64,000 nucleotides of DNA from Hymenoscyphus infarciens (Eukaryota; Ascomycota; Leotiomycetes; Helotiales; Helotiaceae), in NCBI GenBank assembly GCA_001414345.1, contig LLCB01000001.1, forward strand, positions 372,001 through 436,000, in the 5' to 3' direction. Every line of letters begins with the position of its first letter. The first letter of the stretch is position 1. The position numbers and the translations under genes were made by a program. This document shows, piece by piece, positions 12,915-24,940 of this stretch. The notes under the pieces are model-generated. The model was not told the DNA's origin, ran no database searches, and was given only the letters and a program-made list of their open reading frames with translations.

Positions 12915-15808
12915 GCAATACCGTTATTCGCCTACTCGTATCCTGTCAAGTCCATGCTGCGGCACTTTATGGCCACCACCGCAATTCCCGGGAAATCAAA
13001 TAACCAAAATGCTTTAATTCCGTATTTGAGACCCCTCGAAATGAGAACACTCCCTGATCGTCATAAAAAAAAGGAGATAGGGAATAACAAGCACCCATCT
13101 CCTCTAGCCACTCGCACTTAGTAGCCCGTAATCTGCGTACCAAGGGTTCATTGCCCGTCGGCGATAGGTATGTGAAAATGATGGTTTAGTGGTGTTGTCT
13201 CGAAGTTCCATTGGGTGAGGATTTGACTTCCGTCTAAAGAAGTCAATTGCAACGCTGGATAGACTTGAAGCGGCGAGCTGGAGATGGTGGGTCATTTTGA
13301 TCTTTCCACTAAAGATCGTCGGGTGGGATGGTGATAGTTCAGGGAGTAGGGAGGGAGAGATGGTCGGATTTCTAATCCAAATAACCGTTCCGAATCCACG
13401 GACCAAAACCTACTCGGCAAGTTCCATGCGCTGAATAAACCATACCATTTCCAAAATAGTTTATAAGCAAGATGCAGGAGAAGTTGATGGAAGAAGGAGA
13501 AGCTCGCTTGAGCGCACCGTGTAGAGACAGACGGCAGTTGAATGAAGCTATTTCGGAAGTGTGAGAGAAGAGGGTGATGATGTTCCAGGAAAGCTTCCAA
13601 CAATCTGCAACCTTAAAATAGAAACGAAGGGGTCGCTTGGCTGGGTCGTCTCTCCCAAACCCATGGGTCCCAACCTGCATCAAACCACCACACGACTTGA
13701 ACAACATAGGGGGGGGGTCTTTCCTGAAAAGACCCAAACGACTAGACGCAGGAGGCAATCATCTTCTCGCTCCCGCACTGCTAACAAGGGAAATTCCCAA
13801 ATTTAACATCTTTCAGGGTTCGGTTTGTGTTTTGAGACCTTCCCAAGTCCCCAACGGTTGGATGGGATAAATAACGTGCGCCGCGCACGAGGCCGATGTT
13901 TGTCGGCCGACACCAGGGGCAGCACGGTGCAACAAGAGCCTCTTGCTTGCTGCCAAGGTGGAACCGAGATGGGAGGGAGGGATGGATTTAGGGCTGTAGG
14001 GAGCTTGTTGTCCCAAAGCAGACAGCGACGAGATCACTATCTTTCTTTCCACGGAACTTCACTTCAAGTTCTGGCTTGAGGTCTTGCAGTTTGGTTCTTG
14101 GCTTGGAGAATGTAATTAGGTGCTGAATCGGTTTCTAAATGAGTGTGTATCGCGCGGTGGTTGATGCGTGGGACCGGGGTTTGTAAGAAAGAATAAAGGT
14201 AGCGAAGCCTACTGATTTTGAGGTTGAATTTAGAAGTATTCTACTCCGTATTCTTGACCAGTCACGGATTCCGCCACCCCCTGGTGGAACCATGCTGCCG
14301 TTGATATCAGCATTGACTTTTTGCTACGCCGATCCTCGTAAGTTGAATCCGCTTTGCCAATTGTATGGGGTAGTCCGTAAAAGTCGGGACTAATGGGGAG
14401 CTGAAGTCCAGGCAACTAGAATTGCACCTGGTAAGGTTATGGCTCCGGATAGCGCTTGAACTTGGGAGAATGGGAGAAAAAGACGTACCCTTTAGCCGCA
14501 CCCTTCACTTGAAAGTGCGGCGAACAGAGGAGCCGTGCTGTGTTATGCTCGGGGACAACCGACTCGGGTATTCGAGTCACTGTATTTGCGTTTTTGTGAC
14601 CAGGCCACATGTTGCCATCGTGGAGAATTGCAAGAACAAGGAAATCATTCTCTGGATGCAGAAGAACAGGACCAAGGGCGCCGAGAAGGTATTCTTAGAT
14701 GCCTATACCAAAGAAAGAAGATATTCCAAGTGCCAGGTCCTAGTCTCTCTTGGTATGGGTTCGGCTATTGACGCTGCAGATGCAGCAACGGCGATAACGA
14801 GTGTATAACGATAGTTTGATGCCATTAATACCTTGGGCTTGGACGAATGGCGCCAAAGAGAATAGGACATCGCCCACGCTTCCATGCTTCCAAGTTCCAT
14901 GAGACTTCTTCTTCCTCGTTCTGCCTACCGCCGTAGGGCTGCGATCAAGCCAAAGGGCCGGATAGAGGTATTCTGGTCCCAGATGGCGTTCATAGAGGTC
15001 GTTGCCATTCGCTCGCCGGCATCTAGCGTGGATCTATTCCTAGCAGAATAACATAACAGCCACTTACGTGTACTTGGTCGAAGATGGAATCCGCCAAAGG
15101 GGGAAGAAGTGGCTGCTGCGTGGACAATCGCCGACATGCCGTCTTGTGTCGTTGGGTCGTTGGGTCGGGTGTGGATGCTGCTTTTACCACAAGCCAACTT
15201 ATGCTCCATTCTATTTTAATGCTAGTTAATTAGCCTCTAATCCGTGCCCCACCTCGTCGCCCCATGCAGCGTAGCGCCGCGAACCAATTCTCGAACTTTG
15301 GGTCCTGCGCCTTCCCTCCACTAGGTACCTAGTGCTCGGCCAGAGCCAAATTCAACGCTAAACCTTATGAGGTAAGTACCAACCTCGAAAGACCCCCTCC
15401 ACCTCAGGATGTAGGGTGGCTTGCCGTGCAGCAAGCAGTTGCACTCTGCGAGCAACGGCGAGGTAGCAGGGCAGGGAACCTCGCAGGGGATCGTTAAGTG
15501 ACATTGAGAGAGTGGCAGCCCTGCACACAACAGGGTCGCTCTTGCACACCTGCACCGCAACAGGGCCCCTGCCCCTCGTCTCCTCGTTTGTAGCTCAGCT
15601 ATGGAGGAAGCAGGGATCTTGTGAGAGAAATCCGTACTTGTATGCCTGCGGCCTTCTCGTGTGTCGGTCCCGTTCGACATATATATCTCTGGGAGATCCC
15701 CAAGTGAGCGCCCGCCGCATTACTTTGTTGTAGACAGCACTTGCAGACCAACAAGTAACTCTCACCTCACCTCACTTCCTTAAAATAAGTCTATCTCTCC
15801 CTCGCTTC
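12915..15808. other. Intergenic region upstream of the bZIP gene
   Basis: No gene seen. Short overlapping frames only. Nothing repetitive stands out apart from G- and A-rich homopolymers. The last few hundred bases, which are CT-rich with CACCTCACCTCAC just before the gene, probably belong to the promoter and leader of the bZIP gene. Confidence 0.45.
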
Positions 15809-16774
15809 ATGCCCAGGCCCAGCATACTTCGGACTCCCATCCACAAACAACCAGCCATGTCTCGTCAGAGCTACTCATACTCGGCACCTACGCCGTCAAG
15901 GAATATCACCGCACACGGAACTTCGAGTGCCTTCAGCAGCTCCGCAAACCCAGATGAAGATTGGACCAAGATCTCCGACCTTGCTGAACGCCGAAGAATC
16001 CAAAACCGCATTGCCCAACGCAACTACCGTCAGTAGTCCAGGCAGGAAGGAGCCTTGGGAGACAAAAAGCTAATATCTGAATAGGCAAGAAGCTAAAGCG
16101 TCGCCTTGAAGACCTCGAGAGACGAGCAGGTTCATCTTCAGCATCACCACCACAGGTACATGCCGAGCTCCATCAGTCAGATCGCCACGAGCAGCAATGG
16201 ACCAAGAGAAGTCCAGAGACCGTCCACAGACAATCTTCTCCCAGACTTCTTCCCAGCCAACAATATACCCCGCCAATGCACCACGACGATGAGTTGATGT
16301 TTTCGCATGGCTTCGAGCGAGAGGGTTCCAGAACACCACCTCTTTTCGCATACCACACATACCCGGCTCCAGAGGATATGTCATACCCACCGTACCCACA
16401 AACACAGCCATACCGACCAGTTTCCACCGGAGCAGAATATGGCAACTATCTCGAGCCTGTCACTCTACCTTCAATGATGCACTTCCACGAGTCAATCAAG
16501 CGCGAAAACGATGATACCATGGCACCATTCAACTTGAGTTACCAAGGTCTCCCAGCTATTGACATCCAAGGATCTCATGGCTATGAGGATTCCAACCCTC
16601 ATGTAAGCAAAACCCAAGAAACCGCACATTCTCCAAACAGTTGCTGATTCCATGCAGACTCCTCCTCTATCTCACTCATATGACCACTCGACCACTTGCT
16701 CCGAATCAGGTTACCAATACCCCACCACACCACTTTCGATGCCTCCGTCTCCACGACTCTTGAATCAAATATGA
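15809..16774 (+). CDS. bZIP transcription factor
   Basis: Three exons: 15809-16028, 16085-16602 and 16658-16774. The introns of 56 and 55 nt have clear ends, and the first has a GCTAAT branch site. The product is 284 aa. The basic region (AERRRIQNRIAQRNYRKKLK, about residues 60-80) carries the invariant N-x7-R of bZIP DNA-binding domains. Intron 1 splits the codon of that arginine. The region after the basic stretch (RRLEDLERRAG) is a very short zipper start and then turns Ser/Pro/Gln-rich, as in several fungal bZIP proteins with weak zippers. The rest is low in structure and rich in Pro, Tyr and His. A second in-frame ATG at 15857 has a better start context (G at -3) and could be the true start, giving 268 aa. 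The protein is expected to act in the nucleus; its targets cannot be read from sequence. Confidence 0.85.
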
Positions 16775-18274
16775 GTTTCGAAATTGGGACCGGAGTAAGG
16801 ATAATATTGGGATCAAGGTGTACGAAAACAGAGTCCGAAGTGCTCGGCTCACTCTTTAGAGATATGTTCTCATGAAATATGACTGGGAAAGACAGGAAGG
16901 AAGCATGGGAAATTGGTAGTCTGGTGTTCTGTTCTGTTGCTTGGCAAAGCATGGGTTTTGATTTTTTGAAAGGACTGTTATACTGTAAATACCCCTCGCT
17001 ACCAACCGAACACTTGTTTTTGATTTCAAAATACTGAATTTAAAGCATTGAGCAAAACTCATGACTTCCCCCTGCTCTGTGAATCCAATCCCCACAAACG
17101 AGATGACTCGATGAATGGCAATCTAGATTGAGCACCACTTGGGCCAAAATGATCTACATCATAAGCTTGCGGGGGATGGTATTGCCTGTCCGTAGTGCCG
17201 TCACATCATTTGAGGGTTTACGGCCCTTCCCCAAATATGGAAACGGACCTTTCCGCGTATACAACGACCACCGGCGATAGAAGGAAGCCATAGAATACGG
17301 AGTAGTGGGTGACGCCATTCACGTAGCTTCACGTAAAAGTACCCGGAAGGCTCGGTCCTTTGGCCAATGTTTATCTTGCAGGACGTACGCAAGACTAAAG
17401 TACTCAGGAGCGGCGCAGCGAGACAGCCTGAAGACGCTATGAAACGGTGCGACTTTTGGTGTGAAATTAAATGCTTGTGATGGAATATGCCATACAATTG
17501 GATCAGAGGGTTTCCCAAGCCGAGATTTGGGATGGTAGGTTGTACTAGGATTCTCGTATGGCATGGTTTCCTTGAGTACAGGCCTAACTCCGGACCGGTT
17601 TTCGTCACGAAGGAATAACAGAGGAACAGCACAGCCTTGCGGTGCCAGCTGGGGGGGTTACTGAGCTGCACCAGTAGTGATCGATGATCCAATCCGTAGG
17701 TACCGGAGAGTAAGGTTGAAATGCATGGAAATAGAATAGAAGGTTGGACCCAGCTTGGTGGATTGTTACAACACGATGATGTTCTTCTGTACAGCCATGG
17801 GATAGGCGCCAACATAAACAGGAAGGAAGGCGTTGAGAGCTGAAAGTTTGGTGATTCGTGAAAAGCAGTGATCGCCATTGTGAATACTCGTATACTCCAG
17901 TGCCAGTGCCAGTGCCAGGCGTAGGGTACAGTAGGCTAATCCAGCCTTTACGGCCGAATGTGTTAGTTAGTTGCGGCCAGTATGGTTCGTAAGTCGGAGT
18001 TCGGGGTGAGTGAGTACAGTAGTACAGTGCCTGTGGGATGACGGGGTGGTGTGGAATCATGGACTCCATGTGGCAAAGCGTGCGAGAGCAAATGCGGCGT
18101 ACCTCCGTAGGTTTCTCCGTAGGATCTTGGTCTGGACTTGTCAAGTTGCGACTCGCGAGGCCTGGATTCCGGAGAGGAGAGGAGGTTACGAGCTTCCGAT
18201 GCAAACTGTTTGAGGACGACGAGGGCGCGTCTGCAGTACTCGAGTAGGCTGGGGCTGGATACTTTGAACTGTTT
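16775..18274. other. Intergenic, no gene supported
   Basis: 3' flank of the bZIP gene and distal upstream region of the CIA30 gene. Long minus-strand frames exist (17201-17878, 17605-18450), but they are shadows of the hexanucleotide array and of biased composition, with no recognisable domain. A small (CCAGTG)n run lies near 17899-17917. Confidence 0.4.
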
Positions 18275-18400
18275 TGCGACTGCGACTGCGATTGCGACTG
18301 CGACTGCGATTGCGATTGCGACTGCGACTGCGACTGCGACTGCGACTGCGATTGCGACTGCGACTGCGACTGCGACTGCGACTGCGATTGCGACTGCGAC
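18275..18400. repeat. Hexanucleotide array (TGCGAY)21
   Basis: 126 bp made of 21 uninterrupted 6-bp units, each TGCGAC or TGCGAT. The only variation is the C/T at the sixth base. It ends 364 bp upstream of the CIA30 start codon. All frames are open through it, which creates long artificial Ser-Gln or Ala-Val/Ile repeat peptides. Confidence 0.95.
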
Positions 18401-18764
18401 TCCAACCTTGCGATAAATTGTGTATTCCCTCCCGTTACTCCAGATTTCATCGCAATCCACTGGCAGCAGTCAGCTTACTCACGCGGCAAACAGCCGCATA
18501 GGGCTGAACAATGAGGTCATTGATGAGAAGAAATCAATTGCATCTCGAGCTCAAATACCGAAGCTCGAGGTTGTTGACGAAGAGAGTGCGGTGCGATTCG
18601 ATTGACGTTGAGGTTGAGGCCTAAAGAGTGCGCGCGAGTGGAGTTTTTGGAAAGCAAGGAGACCCAGTCTTCTAGCTTACTTGCGAAGAGCCTCGGTCAC
18701 TCCCCTCTAGAAATCAACCCAACACCATCAACATCAACGTCAACATCCCTCGACATCCCCCACC

Positions 18765-19732
18765 ATGACCGCTCTATCTAGACGAGAATTCCTCTTTGGC
18801 GGCGACAAGTACGTAGTAGCCCTTTTCACCTGATCGATCCTCCTTTCTCCCCCGCACCAATATTTGATCGTGTACTAACATTCCACCAGACCCTGGAACT
18901 CCCTCGACTGGACCTCTTCAGATGACCGTGTGCGAGGCGGTTCTTCCTATTCGAAGTTGACTTGCGATGCCACATCACCAATCGCAGAGTTCCACGGGAA
19001 TCTTGACATCAAAACATTGGGCGGTGCGGGCTTTGCTTCACAACGTACATCTGGCAACGATCGCACTTGGGATTTGTCTACCTTCAGCGGTCTGGCTCTA
19101 GATATTGCCAAGTCCGATGGCATGCAATATACCCTCACGCTCAAAGACGAGCTGTTACCAAAGAGTCCAAACGGTCGGGAACAAAGCACCATAAGTTGGG
19201 AATATGACTTCAAGGCCCCTGAGGGCGGCGAGAAGGTTGGTTTGGAGTGGCGTGACCTGAAGCCTACATACAGGGGACGAGAAAGGTTGGATGCAAAACC
19301 ATTAGACTTGAAAAACATCAAGAGAATCAGTCTGTTGATAAGAAGGTTGGTTCCCAAAATGCCATTGCAGCTGCTACTCGGTCAAGTTGGCTGGCTGGAC
19401 CCCTTTACCAACATCTCCAACTAACAAAAACATCACTTGCATACAGCAAATGGTGGTCAATTGAGCTCTAGTGGAGCCGATTCAATTATATCCTAAAGTA
19501 GTATCAAGCTAACCTGGCTTCCCTGAGTAGTTTCTTTGGAACACAGGAGGGCGATTTCTCCTTGTCGATTGTTTCAATTTCTGCCATTGAGAAGGACCCT
19601 AGTGCAAACAGCTCACCGTACCGAGACGATCCGAATGAGATTGTACGTGGTTCCAACGACGAGAAGTCTCCATCTGCTTCAAATCACCCGAAACAAAGTT
19701 GGTTGGGTTGGATTTGGCAATGTGTGTTATAA
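18765..19732 (+). CDS. CIA30-family complex I assembly factor (NDUFAF1-like)
   Basis: Three exons: 18765-18808, 18890-19345 and 19531-19732, giving 233 aa. The start ATG has a strong context (CACCATGA). The product shows the CIA30 (beta-sandwich) fold signatures: a WTSSDDRVRGGSSYS start, FHGNLDIKTLGGAGFASQRT, LSGL-type core with LDIAKSDGMQYTLTLKD, and after intron 2 a GTQEGDFSLSIVSISA strand that closes the domain. CIA30 proteins help assemble mitochondrial NADH:ubiquinone oxidoreductase. No clear mitochondrial presequence is visible here, so this short fungal form may act elsewhere or be imported in another way. Intron 2 is long (185 nt, AGCTAAC branch). If retained it adds 26 codons and a different C-terminus that lacks the final conserved strand. 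Confidence 0.85.
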
Positions 19733-22700
19733 CATAGCCCTGCAATGCAATAATGTACTTCACATATATGAAAACTTCGCATCGCAGTGTGTAGCCGAAG
19801 TATTTTGACATGCCAAGTAGCATTTTTATTTTCGGCGCGTCGCTCGGGTCAAGACAGTCATGGCCTTGAGCTTTCGGGGTTTGCAATATGAGGGGAAAAG
19901 GTACCGACCGAGAGCTGTTTGGACAGGGCTGAAAGCTGGTGTCGAGCACTGGAACTCGGATGTATCTCTACGAAACACGTCCAAAATTCAATGATATTAT
20001 CCGGGCGAATTACTTGTCCTAAAGTCACTTTCCACAGCTGCCTTCTCCTTTCTCACGTTCTACATTTTCGGGCGTGTCCTTTCGTGCCTCTTAACTCCCG
20101 AGCCTCAATTCTAACAAAGATATTGCTGTCCCAAGTGGGTATGATGGCTGGCTCATTCGGCACCCTTTCGTGTACCACGACATGAACTCCTAGCACCCAA
20201 AACTTCCAAGATATCTTGCTCCAACAAGACGGCGAACATACCCTTTGGAACATCACGCACTCATCAAATGGAGTTGTCAACCGTTGCCTGTTTGGTTTCC
20301 CAGAGCCTAGATTCCTACCGAAATTCCCAATCCAGAAATGTTCTGCGATGCAGTTGGCATGCATATGGCATGCATTGAGCGTACGACAGCAACAGTCAAC
20401 ACTCAAAACCGACTTCAACCTCCCACCGCTCATTCCCAAATGCACACCAAACACCCCTCCCCAAAACCTGCGCACACCTCCCGGCCGCCTGTTCACGACC
20501 CAATTTCGGCTCTCCACAGCGAATAGGCTCATTTGACTCGCATCGAAACCCTGCCCAACATGCGCAACTTTACACCACACCCTCCCACGAACCCATGTAA
20601 TTCCTTCCTGTCCGCCTTTTTATCTCCGGTTTTTGGGGCATGGCTTTCTGCGACCGTGTTGAACGTGCATGGGACTGATCTCATGGCACACATCTTTGGC
20701 GACGAGTACTTCGAAGAACAAATGCATGGAAAACGCTCAAAGCAGAAGCACTTTGCGAGATCGACTGCAACCTTACGCTACAACCTTCCCGGCCCCTAAA
20801 CTCCTCACGCGCCTCGAGGAATAGCTGTAAGCAAGCATGATTCATCGGCCACCACTGGAATTTTACGTCTTGGATATTCTACAATACTTTTTCCCAAGAT
20901 TGGTTTCTGCTGTAAATTGACAGTTTGACTACGACGTCAACGTTACTGTTGCTTCCATCGCGAAATCTATATTTTCGCTATTCCGAGTAACCTACTGAGT
21001 ATATTCACGATGAAAAAAGAGTTAGCCACCCCGCATTGCATTATCGCCTTGCTTCGCCAAGCACTCACACCTGCATTTACGATATCCTGCATCAGAATTC
21101 ATCACGATTGCTCATTTCCCTCTGAAGAATCTCAAATCCTCCTGTAAAACCGAAGTTACACACACACTCCCTCCGATATCCGGTGTGTGACTTTTTATCC
21201 TAACTCCATCCTTCCGCAGCCTCCCTCCTATATCCGCCTATCCATCTCCCGTAAAAATCTCATGATTTGTTCCCTTCCCTAGCCTCGGAGTCGTCGCCGT
21301 CCTTAGTGTCACTTGCGTTACCAATCTTTCATTTTGTGGATTTGTTGTCCATCGCCGATCTCAAAATTCCAGCATTGGAAAGGCTTTCGAAATTCATCCC
21401 GCCCCCACAACATCACCGCCAATCTGGAGGAATAACTCTAGTGTTACGGCTGTACTCGGTCGTCGTCACCTAGCATGGCTGGTATCACTTGGGGGATACT
21501 ATCGAAGACATTTGTAACAAAAGGGGGATCATGGGATGTTAGCCACCGAGCGGTAACTTGCATTAGAAAGTTGTTGATGGCGTCTTTTGGGGGCCTGACA
21601 AATCCAAAAAGTGCTTGACTCATCGTGCTTCTTTCGTCTAATCTGTGATACATGTATAACGCCTCACGAAACCGCCCCAAAGGTAATACTTCCAATATCG
21701 GGCCTCGTTCCTTTCCCCCTCACGTTTGCTTTCGCCCGTTCTGCCCGCGACTGCCACACTCGTGATGCAAGGCGTACCTGTCAATCTCTCTTTCCCAACG
21801 TCCTTTTGTCAGAGTTGCATTTTTCCATTTTCCCCTTTCCTTTGACCTTTTTTTCAAATCCCGAAGTTGCTTGTTCCCCTCCCCGTTGCTTTTCGACCGA
21901 CTATCAGACTAAAATCTCACGGCACCCTTTTTTGGAGATCCTCTCGATGTTTTGGGATGTCAGATGCATTGTTTTGTAGACGGGATTTTCCACCGTGTCT
22001 TGATGCGGCATGTGGCGGACGGATCCGTCCCTCCTTACCATCCCGGTTTCTGGATGAAGGTGTGAATTGCTTTTTTGATGATTAAGGTGCGTAAATTTCC
22101 TTTTTTGATGGCGATGGTATCTTGGTTGACTGATGACTGCGTTATGTGTTGTGTGTTGTTGTTGTTGTGTGATTATTAATATTTCCCTCCTTCACTAGGA
22201 GGTCTTTTTTTTCGGCGTTGGGCTTCAATGCATGATTATGCATGTGGGAGATCTTATCAGTTGCATCGAGGATTTTTATTTTGCTTTTTTGTGGTTTGTG
22301 TGTATGTCTTCGAGCTTGTGGCCTTTTTAGGTAATGCTTCCTTTGATTTCGAGGTGAGGGCTTTGTTTCTTTGGGGTGGGAGGAATGGAGGTTAATTCTT
22401 CGGGATTTGGAGGGGTTTGTTTTACTTGAGTCGATGGAGATGATGGGACACTTACTGGAGGGACTGTAAGATTATGGTTTACTCGTTGAGTTTGAAGCGG
22501 CATGAGAAAGTAAAGTGGTGTGGAGGTTGAAGCTGGTTTTTCGTTGTTGTACTGGATTCTTGAGAAGGGGTTTCCTAAATCTAGCTTGTGTTACCTGTTA
22601 TACTGTTCCGCCAGTCGTAAGAGTTTTAAGAGCTTTATGCTTTCACCCTTTTCCGTGGTTGTATTTTAGCTCCGGTATTTATTTTTCTTCTACTAGCTAT

Positions 22701-23037
22701 GAGTTTTTGCTCTGTAAAGGGGTTCATTAACAATAGTCTTGATCAGTGCTGGTCTTGAGACTCAATGATGTTATTAAGAGCTTTTCATTGTTGTTTTTAT
22801 AGCCTTTTTCTATTTAAACTACTAATTGTCCTACAGTAGTACATAGGTAAAAATAGTAGAAGAGCGTCTGTATAATGAAATCATTTCGAGATCTTCGACA
22901 CAATTAAGTTAATTGAAAGGATTTTACAAAGAAAAGAAAAATAGACAATCAGATAGATTGAGCTTACTTATACACTCGTTTTGCTTAGCCCGACTTACCT
23001 GGTCAACATCTTTCTTTGAATATATTTAGGACTATGA
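19733..23037. other. Intergenic, no gene supported
   Basis: No recognisable gene. 21.1-22.1 kb is strongly pyrimidine-rich on the plus strand (many CTTTCC/TTCCC runs). 22.1-22.8 kb is G/T-rich, and 22.8-23.0 kb is AT-rich. Such composition resembles long leaders or trailers of transcripts, but no matching coding exon was found. Confidence 0.4.
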
Positions 23038-23230
23038 TATCCCTTCCAATGCAATAAGGTAGCTTTCAACCCGTGCGCTGAAAAGTGGATGTGTATGGAG
23101 ATTTTTGAGGCTCAATTGCTTCGAAAGCGGGTTTGCCTTGTACCATGAGCCTCTTCGCAGTGCGTGCACTCGTAAAGCATCCACTTTCAACGCACGTTTT
23201 GAAAGCTACCTTGTTGCTTTGGAAGGGATA
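23038..23230. mobile_element. 193-bp hairpin MITE with 53-bp inverted repeats
   Basis: The left arm 23038-23091 and the right arm (about 23178-23230) are inverted copies of about 53 bp, starting TATCCCTTCCAA and ending AGTGGATG. They differ at only about five bases plus one indel. The terminal TA on both sides fits a 2-bp target duplication. The loop is about 86 bp. Transcription through it would give a long near-perfect RNA hairpin. There is no coding capacity. Confidence 0.75.
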
Positions 23231-24539
23231 ATAAGCGGACTTTCGCTTCCTTCTCTTCACTCCCAGACAAGTCTCTGTAAACAGATTAGAAGTAAGAAGA
23301 TTCAAGTATCAAACAGAAATGCTTTAACTAAAGCCTTGAACATCTCCGCTTGTGCGATCCTAGAGCGATGTGTTCTCCATGTGGAACATTGGATAGATTT
23401 TGTTTTCTTGATACCACCTTCTTATATATCATGCTCTTTCCCGTAGCCTTATTTCGGAATAAATGCTAGCTAATAGACTTTGTGTCATTCTTCTTCTTAT
23501 AGAAACTTACATCGTGTATTCTATGGTGAATCATATTTTCAAGCTAGACTGACGTCCAATCTATAGATGGGCACCTTGAGAATTCTTCTCTCGGATTGTC
23601 ATTTGCACCCACAACCGAGTGTTCCAAAGGATACCCTGAGCGTTCTTCCATTGGATTTTCTTGGCATTCTCAAGCTCGAGCTAGCCGACGATCGCTCGTC
23701 AAACGCGTGCTTTGAGCTGTCTTCCCTAGCAAGGATGGAGGAAATCATATTTATTTCTCTATACTATCCTTTAATTCACCGAGATGTTTTAGACAAGTTT
23801 TTTTTTCAGAGCATACATACGGCAGCAATATGCAAGCTTAGTACTCGTAACAAGCTTTGTTAAAACCTAATGTTCAAAACTTTAAATAAACGAGTTGTTT
23901 GACACGAGTTGTGATGTTGATGTAAAAGGAAGTTTTGTTTAGTAGAGGAGTTCTTACCTTGAAGTCTTATACTTACCACGATAGTTTGTAACTACGAGAC
24001 TCGAAACAAATTTGCTGAAATTCATTATCTAAGAAACACGTAGGACAATGAAGTTAATGAGATCGTTTTTCTAGAGAGAACAGGCCTCTTAATTCCAAAT
24101 ATATCTTGGTATAGTTCTTCTCTGGATAAATCCTTATTCATTATTTTTAACTGAAACTTATATAGTATAATTTGTATAGGACTTCTGTCCTACGATAGCG
24201 GAACAAATATTTTCCTCCTAGGGCGCCACGCCCCTGCCGAGTCCGGCATGGTGCCGGGGTCTTCTTATCTATTTAACAAATTTTTACTATTTTCTTATTC
24301 TAGTATTTTTGTCGGTATGTATGCTTCGCGATACGTATACTTCGTTGAGTGATGGATGTCTGACCCTAGAAGTTGCTAACAATCTCTAAAAGCTTTGATC
24401 AATACTTCAAACCAAACCCACGCTTTTACAGTTATATAGTAGGAAGAGAGAGCTTGAAAATTTCCTAACTTCTACACCTAGTTCCCAATTTCAGTCGTAC
24501 CTCCTTACAAGAGGTCCTTTTATTATCTACCAGGTTTTG
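23231..24539. other. AT-rich intergenic region
   Basis: Mostly AT-rich, non-coding. An ATG frame at 23567-23863 (98 aa) matches nothing I recognise and has no supporting signals. A GC-rich double hairpin at 24221-24257 is described separately. Confidence 0.4.
24221..24257. repeat. Adjacent GC-rich double hairpin
   Basis: Two perfect short hairpins lie 9 nt apart in otherwise AT-rich DNA: GGGCG-CCA-CGCCC at 24221-24233 and CCGGCA-TGG-TGCCGG at 24243-24257. It resembles GC clusters or double-hairpin elements known from fungal organelle DNA. Origin is unknown. Confidence 0.6.
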
Positions 24540-24940
24540 TGTCCAACGAATTGATGAATAACTGAGATCTTATTCGCTATCCGTATTCGTAGGTAAGTGT
24601 TTTTCTTCGTCTCGTATTCGTGGTAAAATAGTTATTCATGAATAAGTTCTTCTATTCACGAATAAGGGGCAAGGGGCTAAAAGGCAGTCGGGCCGCTATT
24701 TTCCGACTTCCGAGCAGCTTCCGAGCACCGGGATAATTGATCCGATTATGCTGAGAAATATTAAACTGCTCTACGGATTAGGGGTCAATTGCGACGCGAC
24801 TACAAATAGTAGATATTGGTGAACTCAAAGTCTCTTATTTCGTTACTCGTACTTCTCTTATTTATGAAGTATCCGTGTGCCCTTATTTAAGACGAATACG
24901 AATAATTTACGAATAATTCGCAAGGAATATTCGTTGGACA
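24540..24940. mobile_element. 401-bp TG...CA element, solo LTR or TIR remnant
   Basis: A perfect 12-bp terminal inverted repeat (TGTCCAACGAAT at 24540-24551 and its complement at 24929-24940) bounds the segment. Subterminal ATTCGTATTCGT/TTATTCG motifs lie in mirrored order on both sides. TG...CA ends and the length fit a solo LTR. No target duplication is visible, and a 12-bp inverted match within 400 bp can arise by chance, so this is tentative. Confidence 0.4.

Noticed and set aside
17605..18460. Long minus-strand frames of 165-281 codons with Ser-Gln or Ala-Val repeats
   Set aside because: They are produced by the hexamer array at 18275-18400, which is open in all frames; no domain and no splice signals outside it.
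1385..24690. Shared 14-mer CTAAAAGGCAGTCG at 1385 and 24677
   Set aside because: Several 14-mer matches are expected by chance in 64 kb, and the flanks do not align.
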